Positions 1 through 7,257 of a stretch of DNA of 14,015 nt are shown in pieces. The translations under genes and the position numbers were made by a program. This stretch comes from Parvularculaceae bacterium (GTDB lineage Bacteria; Pseudomonadota; Alphaproteobacteria; Caulobacterales; Parvularculaceae), in NCBI GenBank assembly GCA_004213235.1, contig SHAI01000041.1, forward strand, positions 1 to 14,015, written 5' to 3'. The notes beneath the pieces were generated by a model that ran no database searches, was not told the DNA's origin, and was given only the letters and a program-made list of their open reading frames with translations. Within the stretch, counting starts at the first letter, position 1, and every line of letters begins with the position of its first letter.

Positions 1-183
1 CGGGGGGTGACGGTCACACTCAACACCGAATTTTTGGCGCCAGGCCAGATCGGCGATTTCATCATCGCAACCGGCGAGACGACCAAAGTTGGCGGCGGTC
101 TTGTCTTTGCGCGCGGGCTCATTACTGCTGAAGACCGCACATTGATGAGTTTTTCCGGCGCGCTTAAGCGTCTTCGCGATTAG
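1..183 (+). CDS. PaaI-like hotdog-fold thioesterase, 3' fragment
   Basis: This is the last 60 codons of a gene that begins before the window; it is open from base 1 and ends with TAG at 181-183. The visible protein reads as the back half of a hotdog domain: a strand containing TVTLNTEFLAPG, then a strand with GDFIIATGE, a turn, and the KVGGGLVFARGLI strand, ending in SGALKRLRD. This pattern fits the C-terminal half of PaaI/YdiI-type acyl-CoA thioesterases, in which the strand after the central helix carries an N/D-x-x-F-L-x-P motif; here it is NTEFLAPG. The catalytic Asp/Glu of the central helix lies outside the window, so activity cannot be judged. The gene converges on the rarD-like gene with 31 bases between the two stop codons. 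Substrate unknown. Confidence 0.72.
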   Translation, partial: RGVTVTLNTEFLAPGQIGDFIIATGETTKVGGGLVFARGLITAEDRTLMSFSGALKRLRD

Positions 184-214
184 TCGCTTTGGGAAGCGGC
201 GCAACGGGATCTAT

Positions 215-1132
215 TTACCGTTTTTTGCCGGCTTGCTGCCGCAGAGCGTCTGCACTGAGAAGAGCAAGGCCCGCCCAGATGAGACCAAAACAAACGCCAT
301 GATAAATCGTGAACGCTTCGCCATAATAAAGGCCGAGCAGAAATTGCCCGGTTGGACCGATATATTGCAGGAATCCGATCGTTGAGAGTTGAAGCCGCCG
401 TGCGCCGATTGCGAAGAGGGTGAGCGGTACAACGGTAACCGGGCCAGCAAGGATGAGCAGCAGATTTAAACCCATGCCTTGGGAGCCAAAGGCCGTACCG
501 GTTGTTTGCGCCATCTGTATCAGGATAATTGCCGCGATCGGAGCCACGATCAGCGTCTCGATAAAAAGCCCGGGCACAGCACCAATCACCACGTGCTTGC
601 GAACAAACCCGTAAGTAGTGAAGGAAGCGGCGAGCAGAAAAGAGACCCATGGGAAAACACCGATCCCGAAGGTTAAAATCGCTACGCCAATGGTTGCCAT
701 GACAATGGCAATCCATTGCACCCTGCTCAGTTTTTCGTTCAGTACCAAGACGCCCGCAGCAACAAACATTAGCGGGTTGATATAATAGCCAAGACTGGCC
801 TCCAGCACGCGGTCAGCGGACACGGCCCAGGTATAAAAGTACCAATTCACGGAAATAAATGTTGCCGACAGGAGTAGGTAGCGCAACGTCTTCCAGTTTA
901 GGGATGCGCGCACGTCCGGCCATTGCCGACGAAGTGTCAAAATCAAGGCGCAAAACGGGATCGCCCATAATATACGTTGGCAGACGATTTCCAGCGCGCT
1001 GACATGGTCAATCTGTTTCAGGTACAGTGGAAAAGCACCCCAGATGGTGTACGCGGTGAACGCGGCGATAAAACCAAGACGCACGGCATCCTGGTCTGGC
1101 TTTGTTTGTTGTTGGCCAGGGCTATTTGCCAT
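215..1132 (-). CDS. rarD: RarD-like EamA/DMT-family permease
   Basis: Inner-membrane transporter of the drug/metabolite superfamily, RarD branch. The sequence opens with a short polar N-terminus, then about ten hydrophobic segments in two EamA-like halves. Family hallmarks visible are FTAYTIWGAFPLYLKQID in the first helix, EIVCQRILWAIPF in the second, SVNWYFYTWAV in the fourth, SLGYYINPLMFV, and a second-half GFLQYIGPTGQFLLGLYYGE. From the ATG at 1132 the protein is 305 residues, close to the usual RarD length near 300. A GTG three codons earlier (1138) is an alternative; a weak GAAG element sits a better distance from the ATG. The gene follows asd in the same direction with a gap of under 40 bases and is probably cotranscribed. 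RarD was named for chloramphenicol sensitivity, but its physiological substrate is not established; the family call is firm, the function is not. Confidence 0.9.
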   Translation of the reverse strand: MANSPGQQQTKPDQDAVRLGFIAAFTAYTIWGAFPLYLKQIDHVSALEIVCQRILWAIPFCALILTLRRQWPDVRASLNWKTLRYLLLSATFISVNWYFYTWAVSADRVLEASLGYYINPLMFVAAGVLVLNEKLSRVQWIAIVMATIGVAILTFGIGVFPWVSFLLAASFTTYGFVRKHVVIGAVPGLFIETLIVAPIAAIILIQMAQTTGTAFGSQGMGLNLLLILAGPVTVVPLTLFAIGARRLQLSTIGFLQYIGPTGQFLLGLYYGEAFTIYHGVCFGLIWAGLALLSADALRQQAGKKR

Positions 1133-1170
1133 GTCCACACTTCGATCGCGTTTGAGGTAATCCGGGCACG

Positions 1171-2202
1171 TTAACGCGCCCCGCCCGAGATCAAATCCCG
1201 ATTGAGGAGCGTTTCAGCGATCTGCACTGCGTTAAGTGCGGCACCTTTGCGCAAATTGTCGGAAACGCACCAGAATGTCAGGCCATTATCGACGGTCGGA
1301 TCATTCCGAATGCGGCTGATAAAGGTGGCGAATTCGCCGACACATTCCACCGGTGTTACATAGCCGCCGTCTTCTTGTTTATCGACCACCAACAGCCCGG
1401 GTGATTCGCGCAGAAGGTCGCGCGCATCATCCGCTTCCAGCTCATTCTCGAACTCCACATTGACGGCTTCGGCATGGCCGACGAATGTCGGCACACGGAC
1501 GCATGTCGCGGTAAGCTTGATTTTGGGGTCGAGGATCTTTTTCGTTTCCGCCGTCATCTTCCACTCTTCTTTTGTGAAACCGTCTTCCATGAAGACGTCG
1601 ATATGCGGAATGACGTTGAACGCAATCTGTTTTGTGAACTGACTTGGCGTCGGCGTGTCGTTCACGAAAATACCCTTGGTCTGGTTGAAAAGTTCGTCCA
1701 TCGCATCGCGACCTGCGCCCGATGTCGATTGGTAGGTCGAGACCACGACCCGCCGGATTCTGGCCCGTTCATGGAGCGGCTTTAATGCGACAACCAGTTG
1801 CGCGGTGGAACAGTTTGGATTCGCGATGATGTTCTTTTTGCGCACACCGTCAACGGCTGCTGCATTCACTTCCGGGACGATCAGCGGAACTTGTGGATCC
1901 ATGCGGAAAAAGGAGGAATTGTCGATGACAATGCAGCCCGCCGCCGCTGCCTTGGGGGCGTATTTCTCCGCAACGCCTGAACCTGCCGCAAACAGGGCAA
2001 TATCAGCTTTAGCAAAGTCGAATTGATCAAGGTCCTGGCAGGCAATGTCGCGTTCGCCAAACGACACCTCACGGCCGATAGAACTGCGCGACGCGAGAGC
2101 GAATAACTCACCAACCGGAAACAGGCGCTCGGCAAGGATCGTCAACATTTCCTGACCAACCACGCCCGTGGCACCAACAACAGCGACGTTCAATTCCATC
2201 AT
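1171..2202 (-). CDS. asd: Aspartate-semialdehyde dehydrogenase
   Basis: Catalyses NADPH-dependent reduction of aspartyl phosphate to aspartate semialdehyde, the branch-point step toward lysine/diaminopimelate, threonine and methionine, in the cytoplasm. The N-terminal Rossmann motif VAVVGATGVVGQE is intact. The catalytic cysteine lies in NPNCSTAQL, the glycine-rich STYQSTSGAGRDAM segment follows, and the active-site histidine is in FVGHAEAVNVE. From the ATG at 2202 the protein is 343 residues, normal for the family. I chose this start because GGGAG at 2208-2212 lies five bases upstream. The longer reading at 2214 begins with TTG inside the ribosome-binding region, and the ATG at 2199 is equally possible. 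It sits between secA (upstream, 144 bases) and rarD (downstream). An essential biosynthetic gene with nothing unusual in it. Confidence 0.96.
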   Translation of the reverse strand: MMELNVAVVGATGVVGQEMLTILAERLFPVGELFALASRSSIGREVSFGERDIACQDLDQFDFAKADIALFAAGSGVAEKYAPKAAAAGCIVIDNSSFFRMDPQVPLIVPEVNAAAVDGVRKKNIIANPNCSTAQLVVALKPLHERARIRRVVVSTYQSTSGAGRDAMDELFNQTKGIFVNDTPTPSQFTKQIAFNVIPHIDVFMEDGFTKEEWKMTAETKKILDPKIKLTATCVRVPTFVGHAEAVNVEFENELEADDARDLLRESPGLLVVDKQEDGGYVTPVECVGEFATFISRIRNDPTVDNGLTFWCVSDNLRKGAALNAVQIAETLLNRDLISGGAR

Positions 2203-2346
2203 CAAATCTCCCAAGAACGGACGAGCCGGTGTGTGCGCTGCATCGTGGCGAAGTCAACCCGGATATTGCTGAATGCTATATCAGTTTTTCTGCGCGCGGC
2301 TAATGTTTAGTCCGGCGTGCCGCAAGACGCGGCGAACAGCGCAGGC

Positions 2347-5241
2347 TTAAATTGCCCCATGGCAATGCTTGTACTTTTTGCCCGAACCGCAAGGGCATGG
2401 TGCGTTACGCGGAACATTGCCCCATGTTTCCGGCCGCGTCGGGTCAATCATCTGTGCGCGCGCCTTGGCGGCCATTGTGGTCACGCCAGCAGAGTCCGTG
2501 GTTTGCCGCGGCCGCCTTGGTGCTGGGCGCCCTGTGCTCACTGTGCCCGCCATGGCCATTTCATTTTCACCGGTCACCGGGTCGGCGTGGGTTTCGGTCA
2601 TGGGAATGCTTCGCGGGGCAGGGGCTGCTTCTTCCGGGCGGCGGGTCTGAACCCGCATCAGCGTGCTGACAACATCCCGGCGTAGATCGTCGAGCAGCGT
2701 CTCGAATAAAGCAAACGCTTCGGTTTTAAATTCGTTTACCGGGTCGCGTTGCGCATGGCCACGCATCCAGACAACTGATCGTAAGTGGTCAAGCTGCTGC
2801 AAATGTTCGCGCCAGTTTGTGTCCAGAACATGCAGCAGGATCACTTTTTCCAAGCGCCGCATATTGTCTGGGCCTATCTCCGCTGCACGCGCAGCAGCGT
2901 GGGTTTGTGTCTGATCGAGGAGTTTTTCAATGATCTCCGTATCGGCGACGCCTTCTTCAGCTGCCCAATTGGTGATGGGGAATTGTTTGCCGAAGATTTT
3001 CTCCACATTGTCCGAAAGGCCGTCAATGTCCCATTGTTCAGCATAAGATTTTGGCGGGATATGCGTTGCGACCAAATCATTAACCAGCTGATCGCGCATA
3101 TCTTCAATGATGTCATCGACAGTTTCCGATGACATGAATTCGATCCGTTGTTCAAAAATAGCCTTACGCTGATCATTGATCACATCATCAAATTTCAGAA
3201 CGTTTTTGCGGATGTCGTAATTGCGCTGCTCGACCTTTTTCTGTGCCGTTTCCACTGCTTTGGTAAACCAGGGATGCTCAATGGATTCATCGGGCTGGAT
3301 GCCGAAGCGCTTGAGCATGTTTTCCATGCCCGTGCCGAAGATCCGCATCAGATCATCTTCAAGGGACAGGTAGAATTTTGTTGCGCCCGGGTCGCCCTGC
3401 CGGCCGGAACGACCACGCAGCTGATTATCTATCCGACGACTTTCATGGCGTTCTGTTGCGAGAACGAAGAGACCGCCAGCGTCCAGCACCTGTTGTTTCT
3501 GATCAGCTATCCGGGATTCGATCTCTGCACGCTTACGTGAAATCGTTTCCTCGGTGTCATCGTCATTAAGGGATTCCAGAAGTGCTTTGTCGACGGACCC
3601 ACCAAGCTGAATGTCTGTTCCGCGACCGGCCATGTTGGTGGCGATTGTCACAGCGCCGGGCGCGCCGGCATCCGCCACAATATCCGCTTCTTGTTCGTGG
3701 AAACGCGCGTTCAACACGCTATGGGGGATCGGTTCTTTTTTATCGGCAATGGAATGGATGTACTTCGCACGCTCTGCAAGAGCTGCTTTTTCATCCACAT
3801 GCTTATCTTTGAGTTCGTCCGCATGCCCCTCCAGACGCTTGGCGACGTCGCGCCAGAATTTCTTATCGGAAAGAAGCGCGGAGATATGTTCGGACTTTTC
3901 GATTGAAACAGTGCCGACGAGAATTGGTTGCCCCCGCTCATGGCATTCGGCGATTTGAACTGCAATCGCGCGGTATTTTTCCTGCTCCGTCATGTAAAGC
4001 TCATCGTCCATATCCGCACGGGCGATGGGCTTGTTCGTTGGAACTTCCGCGACATTCAGCTTGTAGATGTCTGCAAACTCCGCTTCCTCGGTGAGGGCGG
4101 TGCCGGTCATGCCAGCAAGCTTTTCATAGAGCCGGAAATAATTCTGGAAGGTTATGGAGGCCAGTGTTTGGTTTTCGGGCTGAATTTCCGCATTTTCCTT
4201 GGCTTCAACGGCCTGGTGCAGACCTTCCGACCACCGACGGCCTTCCATCATTCTACCGGTGAACTCGTCGATAATGACGACTTTCCCGTTACGGACGATA
4301 TAGTCTTTGTCGCGGATGAAGGTCTTGTGAGCTTTCAACGCCTGGTTGACATGGTGAACGACAGAAACATTGACCGAATCATAAAGGCTGTCGCCTTCTA
4401 ACAATCCAGCCTCTGCCAGAAGGCCCTCAATCTTTTCGTTGCCCTCATCGGTCAGAACGACAGATCGGGCCTTTTCGTCGATCTCAAAGTCCTCATCTTC
4501 CAGTTTCGACATAAAGCTGTCGATCGTTTTATAAAGTTCTGATTTATCGTCGGTCGGTCCCGAAATGATCAGGGGCGTACGCGCTTCGTCGATCAGGATC
4601 GAATCAACTTCATCGACAATGGCAAAATGGTGGCCGCGCTGAACCATTTCCTCGATCGAGGATTTCATATTGTCCCGCAGATAATCGAAGCCAAACTCAT
4701 TATTGGTGCCGTAGGTGATATCGCAGGCATAGGCCGCGCGGCGTTCGTCATCGCTCAGGCCATGGATAATGCACCCTGTTGTCAGGCCAAGGCGCTCAAA
4801 AACCCGGCCCATCCATTCTGCGTCCCGGCTGGCGAGATAATCGTTCACCGTGATTACGTGAACACCCCGGCCGGTGAGCGCATTGAGATAGCATGGCAGG
4901 GTTGCAACGAGGGTTTTACCTTCGCCGGTTTTCATCTCCGAGATACCGCCATTGTGCAGTACCATGCCGCCAACCATCTGAACGTCATAATGTCGCTGGC
5001 CAAGGGCGCGCTTTGCTGCTTCGCGGACCGTGGCGAACGCCTCTTCGAGCAACTGATCGAGGGTTTCGCCGTTTTCAAACCGGGCCCTGAGCGCAACAGT
5101 ACGCGCTGCGAGATCTGCGTCAGACAGATCTGACAGACCTTCTTCCAGTGCGTTTATCGCTTCAACGCGGCGAAAAAACGGTTTTAACCGGCGGTCATTC
5201 GATGACCCGAAGATTTTTTTTGCAAGACTGATAAGCGCCAT
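2347..5241 (-). CDS. secA: Preprotein translocase ATPase SecA
   Basis: Motor ATPase that pushes unfolded preproteins through SecYEG. From the ATG at 5241 the protein is 964 residues beginning MALISLAKKIFG, the usual SecA start; the in-frame extension upstream does not resemble SecA. Visible features: Walker A in MKTGEGKT (103-110), DEAD-type motif DEVD (210-213) followed by SILIDEARTPL, the ENQTLASITFQNYFR region (356-370), EKLAGMTGTALTE (373-385), the second nucleotide-binding domain with TNMAGRGTDIQLGG and QLRGRSGRQGDPG, and a C-terminal zinc tail CPCGSGKKYKHCH that binds SecB and phospholipid. Unusually, about 41 charged, helix-forming residues (462-502) separate the SEHISALLSDKK segment from IPHSVLNARFHEQEA; most SecA proteins I know join these almost directly. 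It is divergent from the parvulin gene, with a likely promoter in the spacer. Confidence 0.98.
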   Translation of the reverse strand: MALISLAKKIFGSSNDRRLKPFFRRVEAINALEEGLSDLSDADLAARTVALRARFENGETLDQLLEEAFATVREAAKRALGQRHYDVQMVGGMVLHNGGISEMKTGEGKTLVATLPCYLNALTGRGVHVITVNDYLASRDAEWMGRVFERLGLTTGCIIHGLSDDERRAAYACDITYGTNNEFGFDYLRDNMKSSIEEMVQRGHHFAIVDEVDSILIDEARTPLIISGPTDDKSELYKTIDSFMSKLEDEDFEIDEKARSVVLTDEGNEKIEGLLAEAGLLEGDSLYDSVNVSVVHHVNQALKAHKTFIRDKDYIVRNGKVVIIDEFTGRMMEGRRWSEGLHQAVEAKENAEIQPENQTLASITFQNYFRLYEKLAGMTGTALTEEAEFADIYKLNVAEVPTNKPIARADMDDELYMTEQEKYRAIAVQIAECHERGQPILVGTVSIEKSEHISALLSDKKFWRDVAKRLEGHADELKDKHVDEKAALAERAKYIHSIADKKEPIPHSVLNARFHEQEADIVADAGAPGAVTIATNMAGRGTDIQLGGSVDKALLESLNDDDTEETISRKRAEIESRIADQKQQVLDAGGLFVLATERHESRRIDNQLRGRSGRQGDPGATKFYLSLEDDLMRIFGTGMENMLKRFGIQPDESIEHPWFTKAVETAQKKVEQRNYDIRKNVLKFDDVINDQRKAIFEQRIEFMSSETVDDIIEDMRDQLVNDLVATHIPPKSYAEQWDIDGLSDNVEKIFGKQFPITNWAAEEGVADTEIIEKLLDQTQTHAAARAAEIGPDNMRRLEKVILLHVLDTNWREHLQQLDHLRSVVWMRGHAQRDPVNEFKTEAFALFETLLDDLRRDVVSTLMRVQTRRPEEAAPAPRSIPMTETHADPVTGENEMAMAGTVSTGRPAPRRPRQTTDSAGVTTMAAKARAQMIDPTRPETWGNVPRNAPCPCGSGKKYKHCHGAI

Positions 5242-5356
5242 GAAGGACACCACCTTGTCGTTATTGGCGAGCGGCCCCAACCGGGCGCGGCACCGGCGGG
5301 CGGAACACAGTAAACTGAAAGGCGTCGAACCTTATGGAACCGGTGCGCTCTTCCGG

Positions 5357-5373
5357 CTCGACGTAAGGTCGAG
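5357..5373 (-). other. Hairpin at the predicted 5' end of the secA leader
   Basis: CTCGAC and GTCGAG form a perfect 6-bp stem around a 5-base loop, at or just after the expected transcription start of the proposed secA promoter. No T-run follows, so it is not an intrinsic terminator. It could stabilise the 5' end of the mRNA or serve as a protein site; function is unknown. Confidence 0.35.
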
Positions 5374-5401
5374 ACATAGTAATGCACTTTACCACTGTCA
5401 A
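5373..5401 (-). promoter_or_regulatory. Candidate sigma-70 promoter for secA
   Basis: On the minus strand the -35 hexamer is TTGACA (5396-5401), a perfect match. After 17 bases comes TATGTC (5373-5378), which keeps the first three bases of the consensus -10. The TTGAC element with a loose -10 is common in alphaproteobacteria. It would give a leader of about 130 bases before the secA ATG. Spacing and the -35 are good, the -10 is weak, and nothing else in the spacer is better placed for secA. Confidence 0.45.
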
Positions 5402-5499
5402 CGAATGGACGTTATCTCAATTTGCCATGAGAGGATTTGCGCAAAATAAAGTAACAAAGTCCGGGGCTTATTGATGCGAGTCGCCTATAAAACAGGGAA

Positions 5500-5505
5500 T
5501 ATAAT
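5500..5505 (+). promoter_or_regulatory. Possible -10 element for the parvulin-mutT-flp transcript
   Basis: A perfect TATAAT lies about 50 bases upstream of the parvulin start codon. A TATAAA lies 14 bases before it (5486-5491). Neither has a convincing TTGAC-type -35 at 16-18 bases; the nearest is TTGATG at 5471, 23 bases from the TATAAT. A sigma-70 promoter here would therefore depend on an extended element or an activator. Low confidence. Confidence 0.28.
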
Positions 5506-5554
5506 CGGTGGCGTCCATCACAGTTAATGAATCAGTGAATATGACGATCTGCAA

Positions 5555-6850
5555 ATGAGCAAACGGGTCAGAAATTCAGACGGTCGTGGATCTCGCTCCC
5601 GCGTTTCAGGGGCGGCGCGCGCGCGCCTGGCCTATTTGCGTACCCCTGATGGCAAACGTTTGATCGGTAGGGTATTGGCCGGCCCAATTCGTGTCATTGT
5701 CGCCCTCGCCGCTGTTATCGCTTATATTCTACGCGCTATCGGGCGGTTTGGCGTTGCGATTTGGCGTTTCACCGGGGCTCTGGACGCGGTGCTCTGGCAA
5801 GGAATTGCCCGCGGTGCCAGCGGACTTTGGTCGATTATCTGGTCAAGTTTCGCGTTCTTTCTGGATAGTTTAATCGAGTTGGTGAAATGGCTGCCGAGCA
5901 GGGCAGGGCGGGCATACTGCGCAGGGGCGGCGGCGGTCGGGACCATATTTGGCCTCTGGGTCATGGATGAAGTGCGCCGCGCATCTGCGCAAACCGCCGT
6001 TCCGGAACTGATTGTGCTACCGCCGGAAGATCCTGATAATCCCATTGTGGCGCGCGTTGCGGGACGTTTCGTTCGTATGAACGAAGTCAGGCAAGCGTTC
6101 GCAGCCGCCAACCCAGAAGCGGAAAGGCTGACACTGCAGGCTGCTTTCGACCGGGGGGTGATTGAAACCTTTGTTGAGCAGCGATTGCTTGTGCGTGCCG
6201 CCCTTGAGGGGGGGATCGCGCGTCAGCAAGACGTTACGGCACGGATTAATGCCGCCCGGGAGCGGATTCTGGCCTCAGCGTATATGAAATCCCGGATTGA
6301 TGCCGCCACGGCACCCGAGCGCGTTCGCCAGCTTTATGATTCCCAATCGGATCTGGTCAAACTTGGTGACGAGGTGCGCGCGCGCCATATTGTGGTTCCA
6401 ACCCGGGAAGAAGCTGAGATAATTTTGCTTGCGCTTCAATCTGGCACAGAGTTCGCCACCCTCGCTTTGGCGCATTCAATCGACCCCTCAACCAGAGATA
6501 AAGGCGGCGAAATCGGCTATTTCACTCGACACATGATGACGCCGGTATTTGCCAATGCGGCGTTTACGACGGGCGTTGGAAACTACGCGCCGCTGTTTAC
6601 CTCACAATTTGGCTGGCACATTTTACAAGTACTGGATCGCAGGCCAGCTCGCGAAGTGAGTTTTGAAATGGTTGAAGAACGTATTCGGGAATTTTTACGA
6701 CAACAGGAAATTGATGCAACGCTCCGCGAATTATCTAGGACCAGCGAGATTATTTATTTCCAGCCGGAAGGAAAAGACACGGTGAGCCGCGTGTTGGTGC
6801 CCACGGCGGTAGAGGCAGCTCGCACTGATGAATTGATGGTACACGAATGA
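5555..6850 (+). CDS. Parvulin-type peptidyl-prolyl isomerase with hydrophobic membrane N-terminus
   Basis: Predicted envelope folding factor, 431 residues. Residues 1-40 are strongly basic (many Arg/Lys/Ser). Residues 44-137 contain about four hydrophobic stretches (roughly 44-60, 63-81, 90-110 and 121-137). After a proline-rich linker (150-162) there is a SurA/PrsA-like chaperone region (164-265) with FVEQRLLVRAALEGG, then a rotamase domain (about 273-363). Its hallmarks are VRARHIVVPT, the FATLALAHSIDPSTRDKGGE block, GYFTRHMMTPVFANAAF and FGWHILQVLDRR. A helical segment (368-397) and a variable tail follow. The N-terminus is not a simple signal peptide, so the protein is probably anchored with the isomerase domain in the periplasm. 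No strong ribosome-binding site precedes the ATG. Its stop overlaps the mutT start by four bases. The neighbour secA supports an export role; clients unknown. Confidence 0.85.
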   Translation: MSKRVRNSDGRGSRSRVSGAARARLAYLRTPDGKRLIGRVLAGPIRVIVALAAVIAYILRAIGRFGVAIWRFTGALDAVLWQGIARGASGLWSIIWSSFAFFLDSLIELVKWLPSRAGRAYCAGAAAVGTIFGLWVMDEVRRASAQTAVPELIVLPPEDPDNPIVARVAGRFVRMNEVRQAFAAANPEAERLTLQAAFDRGVIETFVEQRLLVRAALEGGIARQQDVTARINAARERILASAYMKSRIDAATAPERVRQLYDSQSDLVKLGDEVRARHIVVPTREEAEIILLALQSGTEFATLALAHSIDPSTRDKGGEIGYFTRHMMTPVFANAAFTTGVGNYAPLFTSQFGWHILQVLDRRPAREVSFEMVEERIREFLRQQEIDATLRELSRTSEIIYFQPEGKDTVSRVLVPTAVEAARTDELMVHE

Positions 6851-7257
6851 CCGAACTATTGCTCGTCGCCGCTGCAGCGTTGGTCGACGCTGATGGTCGC
6901 GTGCTTCTTGCGCAACGCCCCGATACAAAAGCACATCCATTAATGTGGGAGTTCCCCGGTGGCAAACTTGAACCAGGCGAGACACCGGAAAAAGCATTAA
7001 TCCGTGAGTTGGCCGAAGAGCTCGATATCAAGGTTACTGAATCCTGTCTGGCACCGATCGCATTTGCATCAATGGCTTTGGAAACCGTTCACATTCTAAT
7101 GCCATTATTTTTGTGCCGAAAATGGGAAGGCATTCCACAAGCGCTTGATGTGGCTAAGATTTCTTGGGTCAGGCCTCAGCGTCTGCTAAGTTACGATCTT
7201 GTTCCTGCAGACCGTCCCTTGGCAGCACAGTTACGAGATTTTCTTGGGAAGGTTTGA
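6847..7257 (+). CDS. mutT: MutT-like Nudix NTP pyrophosphohydrolase
   Basis: Nudix hydrolase of 136 residues, most likely the 8-oxo-dGTP pyrophosphatase that cleans the nucleotide pool. The substrate region HPLMWEFPGGKLE resembles MutT. The Nudix box spans residues 39-61: G39, E45, R53-E54 and E57-E58 are all in the expected spacing, so the metal-binding glutamates are present. Position 60 is aspartate where the consensus has glycine (EExGU), a mild deviation that may alter the helix end but not metal binding. The ATG overlaps the parvulin stop as ATGA, and the TGA directly abuts the Flp pilin ATG, so all three are probably read as one transcript. In many alphaproteobacteria argJ lies between the isomerase and mutT; here it does not. 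Confidence 0.9.
   Translation: MTELLLVAAAALVDADGRVLLAQRPDTKAHPLMWEFPGGKLEPGETPEKALIRELAEELDIKVTESCLAPIAFASMALETVHILMPLFLCRKWEGIPQALDVAKISWVRPQRLLSYDLVPADRPLAAQLRDFLGKV
7246..7252 (+). promoter_or_regulatory. Strong Shine-Dalgarno for the Flp pilin gene
   Basis: GGGAAGG ends five bases before the Flp ATG and lies within the last codons of mutT. It is the strongest ribosome-binding site in this operon; the parvulin and mutT starts have none as good. High relative translation would suit a major pilin made in excess over the upstream enzymes. Confidence 0.65.

Larger units (their letters stand above)
5242..5554. other. Divergent intergenic control region, secA / parvulin
   Basis: These 313 bases separate the start codons of two divergent genes and contain no convincing protein gene. 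They hold a candidate secA promoter with a downstream hairpin on the - strand and a perfect TATAAT hexamer on the + strand. A five-codon open frame beginning at ATG 5541 ends in a TGA overlapping the parvulin ATG. The half nearest the parvulin gene is noticeably AT-richer than the secA leader. The secA leader would be about 130 bases long if the proposed promoter is right, long enough for post-transcriptional control, but I see no recognisable SecM-like arrest peptide. Confidence 0.6.

Noticed and set aside
185..198. CGCTT-tggg-AAGCG hairpin between the thioesterase and rarD stops
   Set aside because: The stem is 5 bp with no T-run on either strand; probably chance.
180..716. A 178-codon frame on the - strand overlapping rarD
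   Set aside because: It is rich in Arg, Cys, His and Ser without membrane pattern, while the overlapping frame is a clear RarD transporter.
2319..2333. GCCGC-aagac-GCGGC inverted repeat downstream of secA as a terminator
   Set aside because: The stem is only 5 bp and no T-run follows in the secA direction, so it is not convincing as an intrinsic terminator.
2203..2346. Separate asd promoter in the secA-asd spacer
   Set aside because: TTGACT is present on the - strand but has no -10 at 16-18 bases, and TTAGCC-N17-TATAGC matches the consensus poorly at both ends. Neither is strong enough to list.
3928..5133. Open frames of 157 and 168 codons on the + strand within secA
   Set aside because: They are antisense to conserved SecA motifs, show no domain, and have no promoter or ribosome-binding context.
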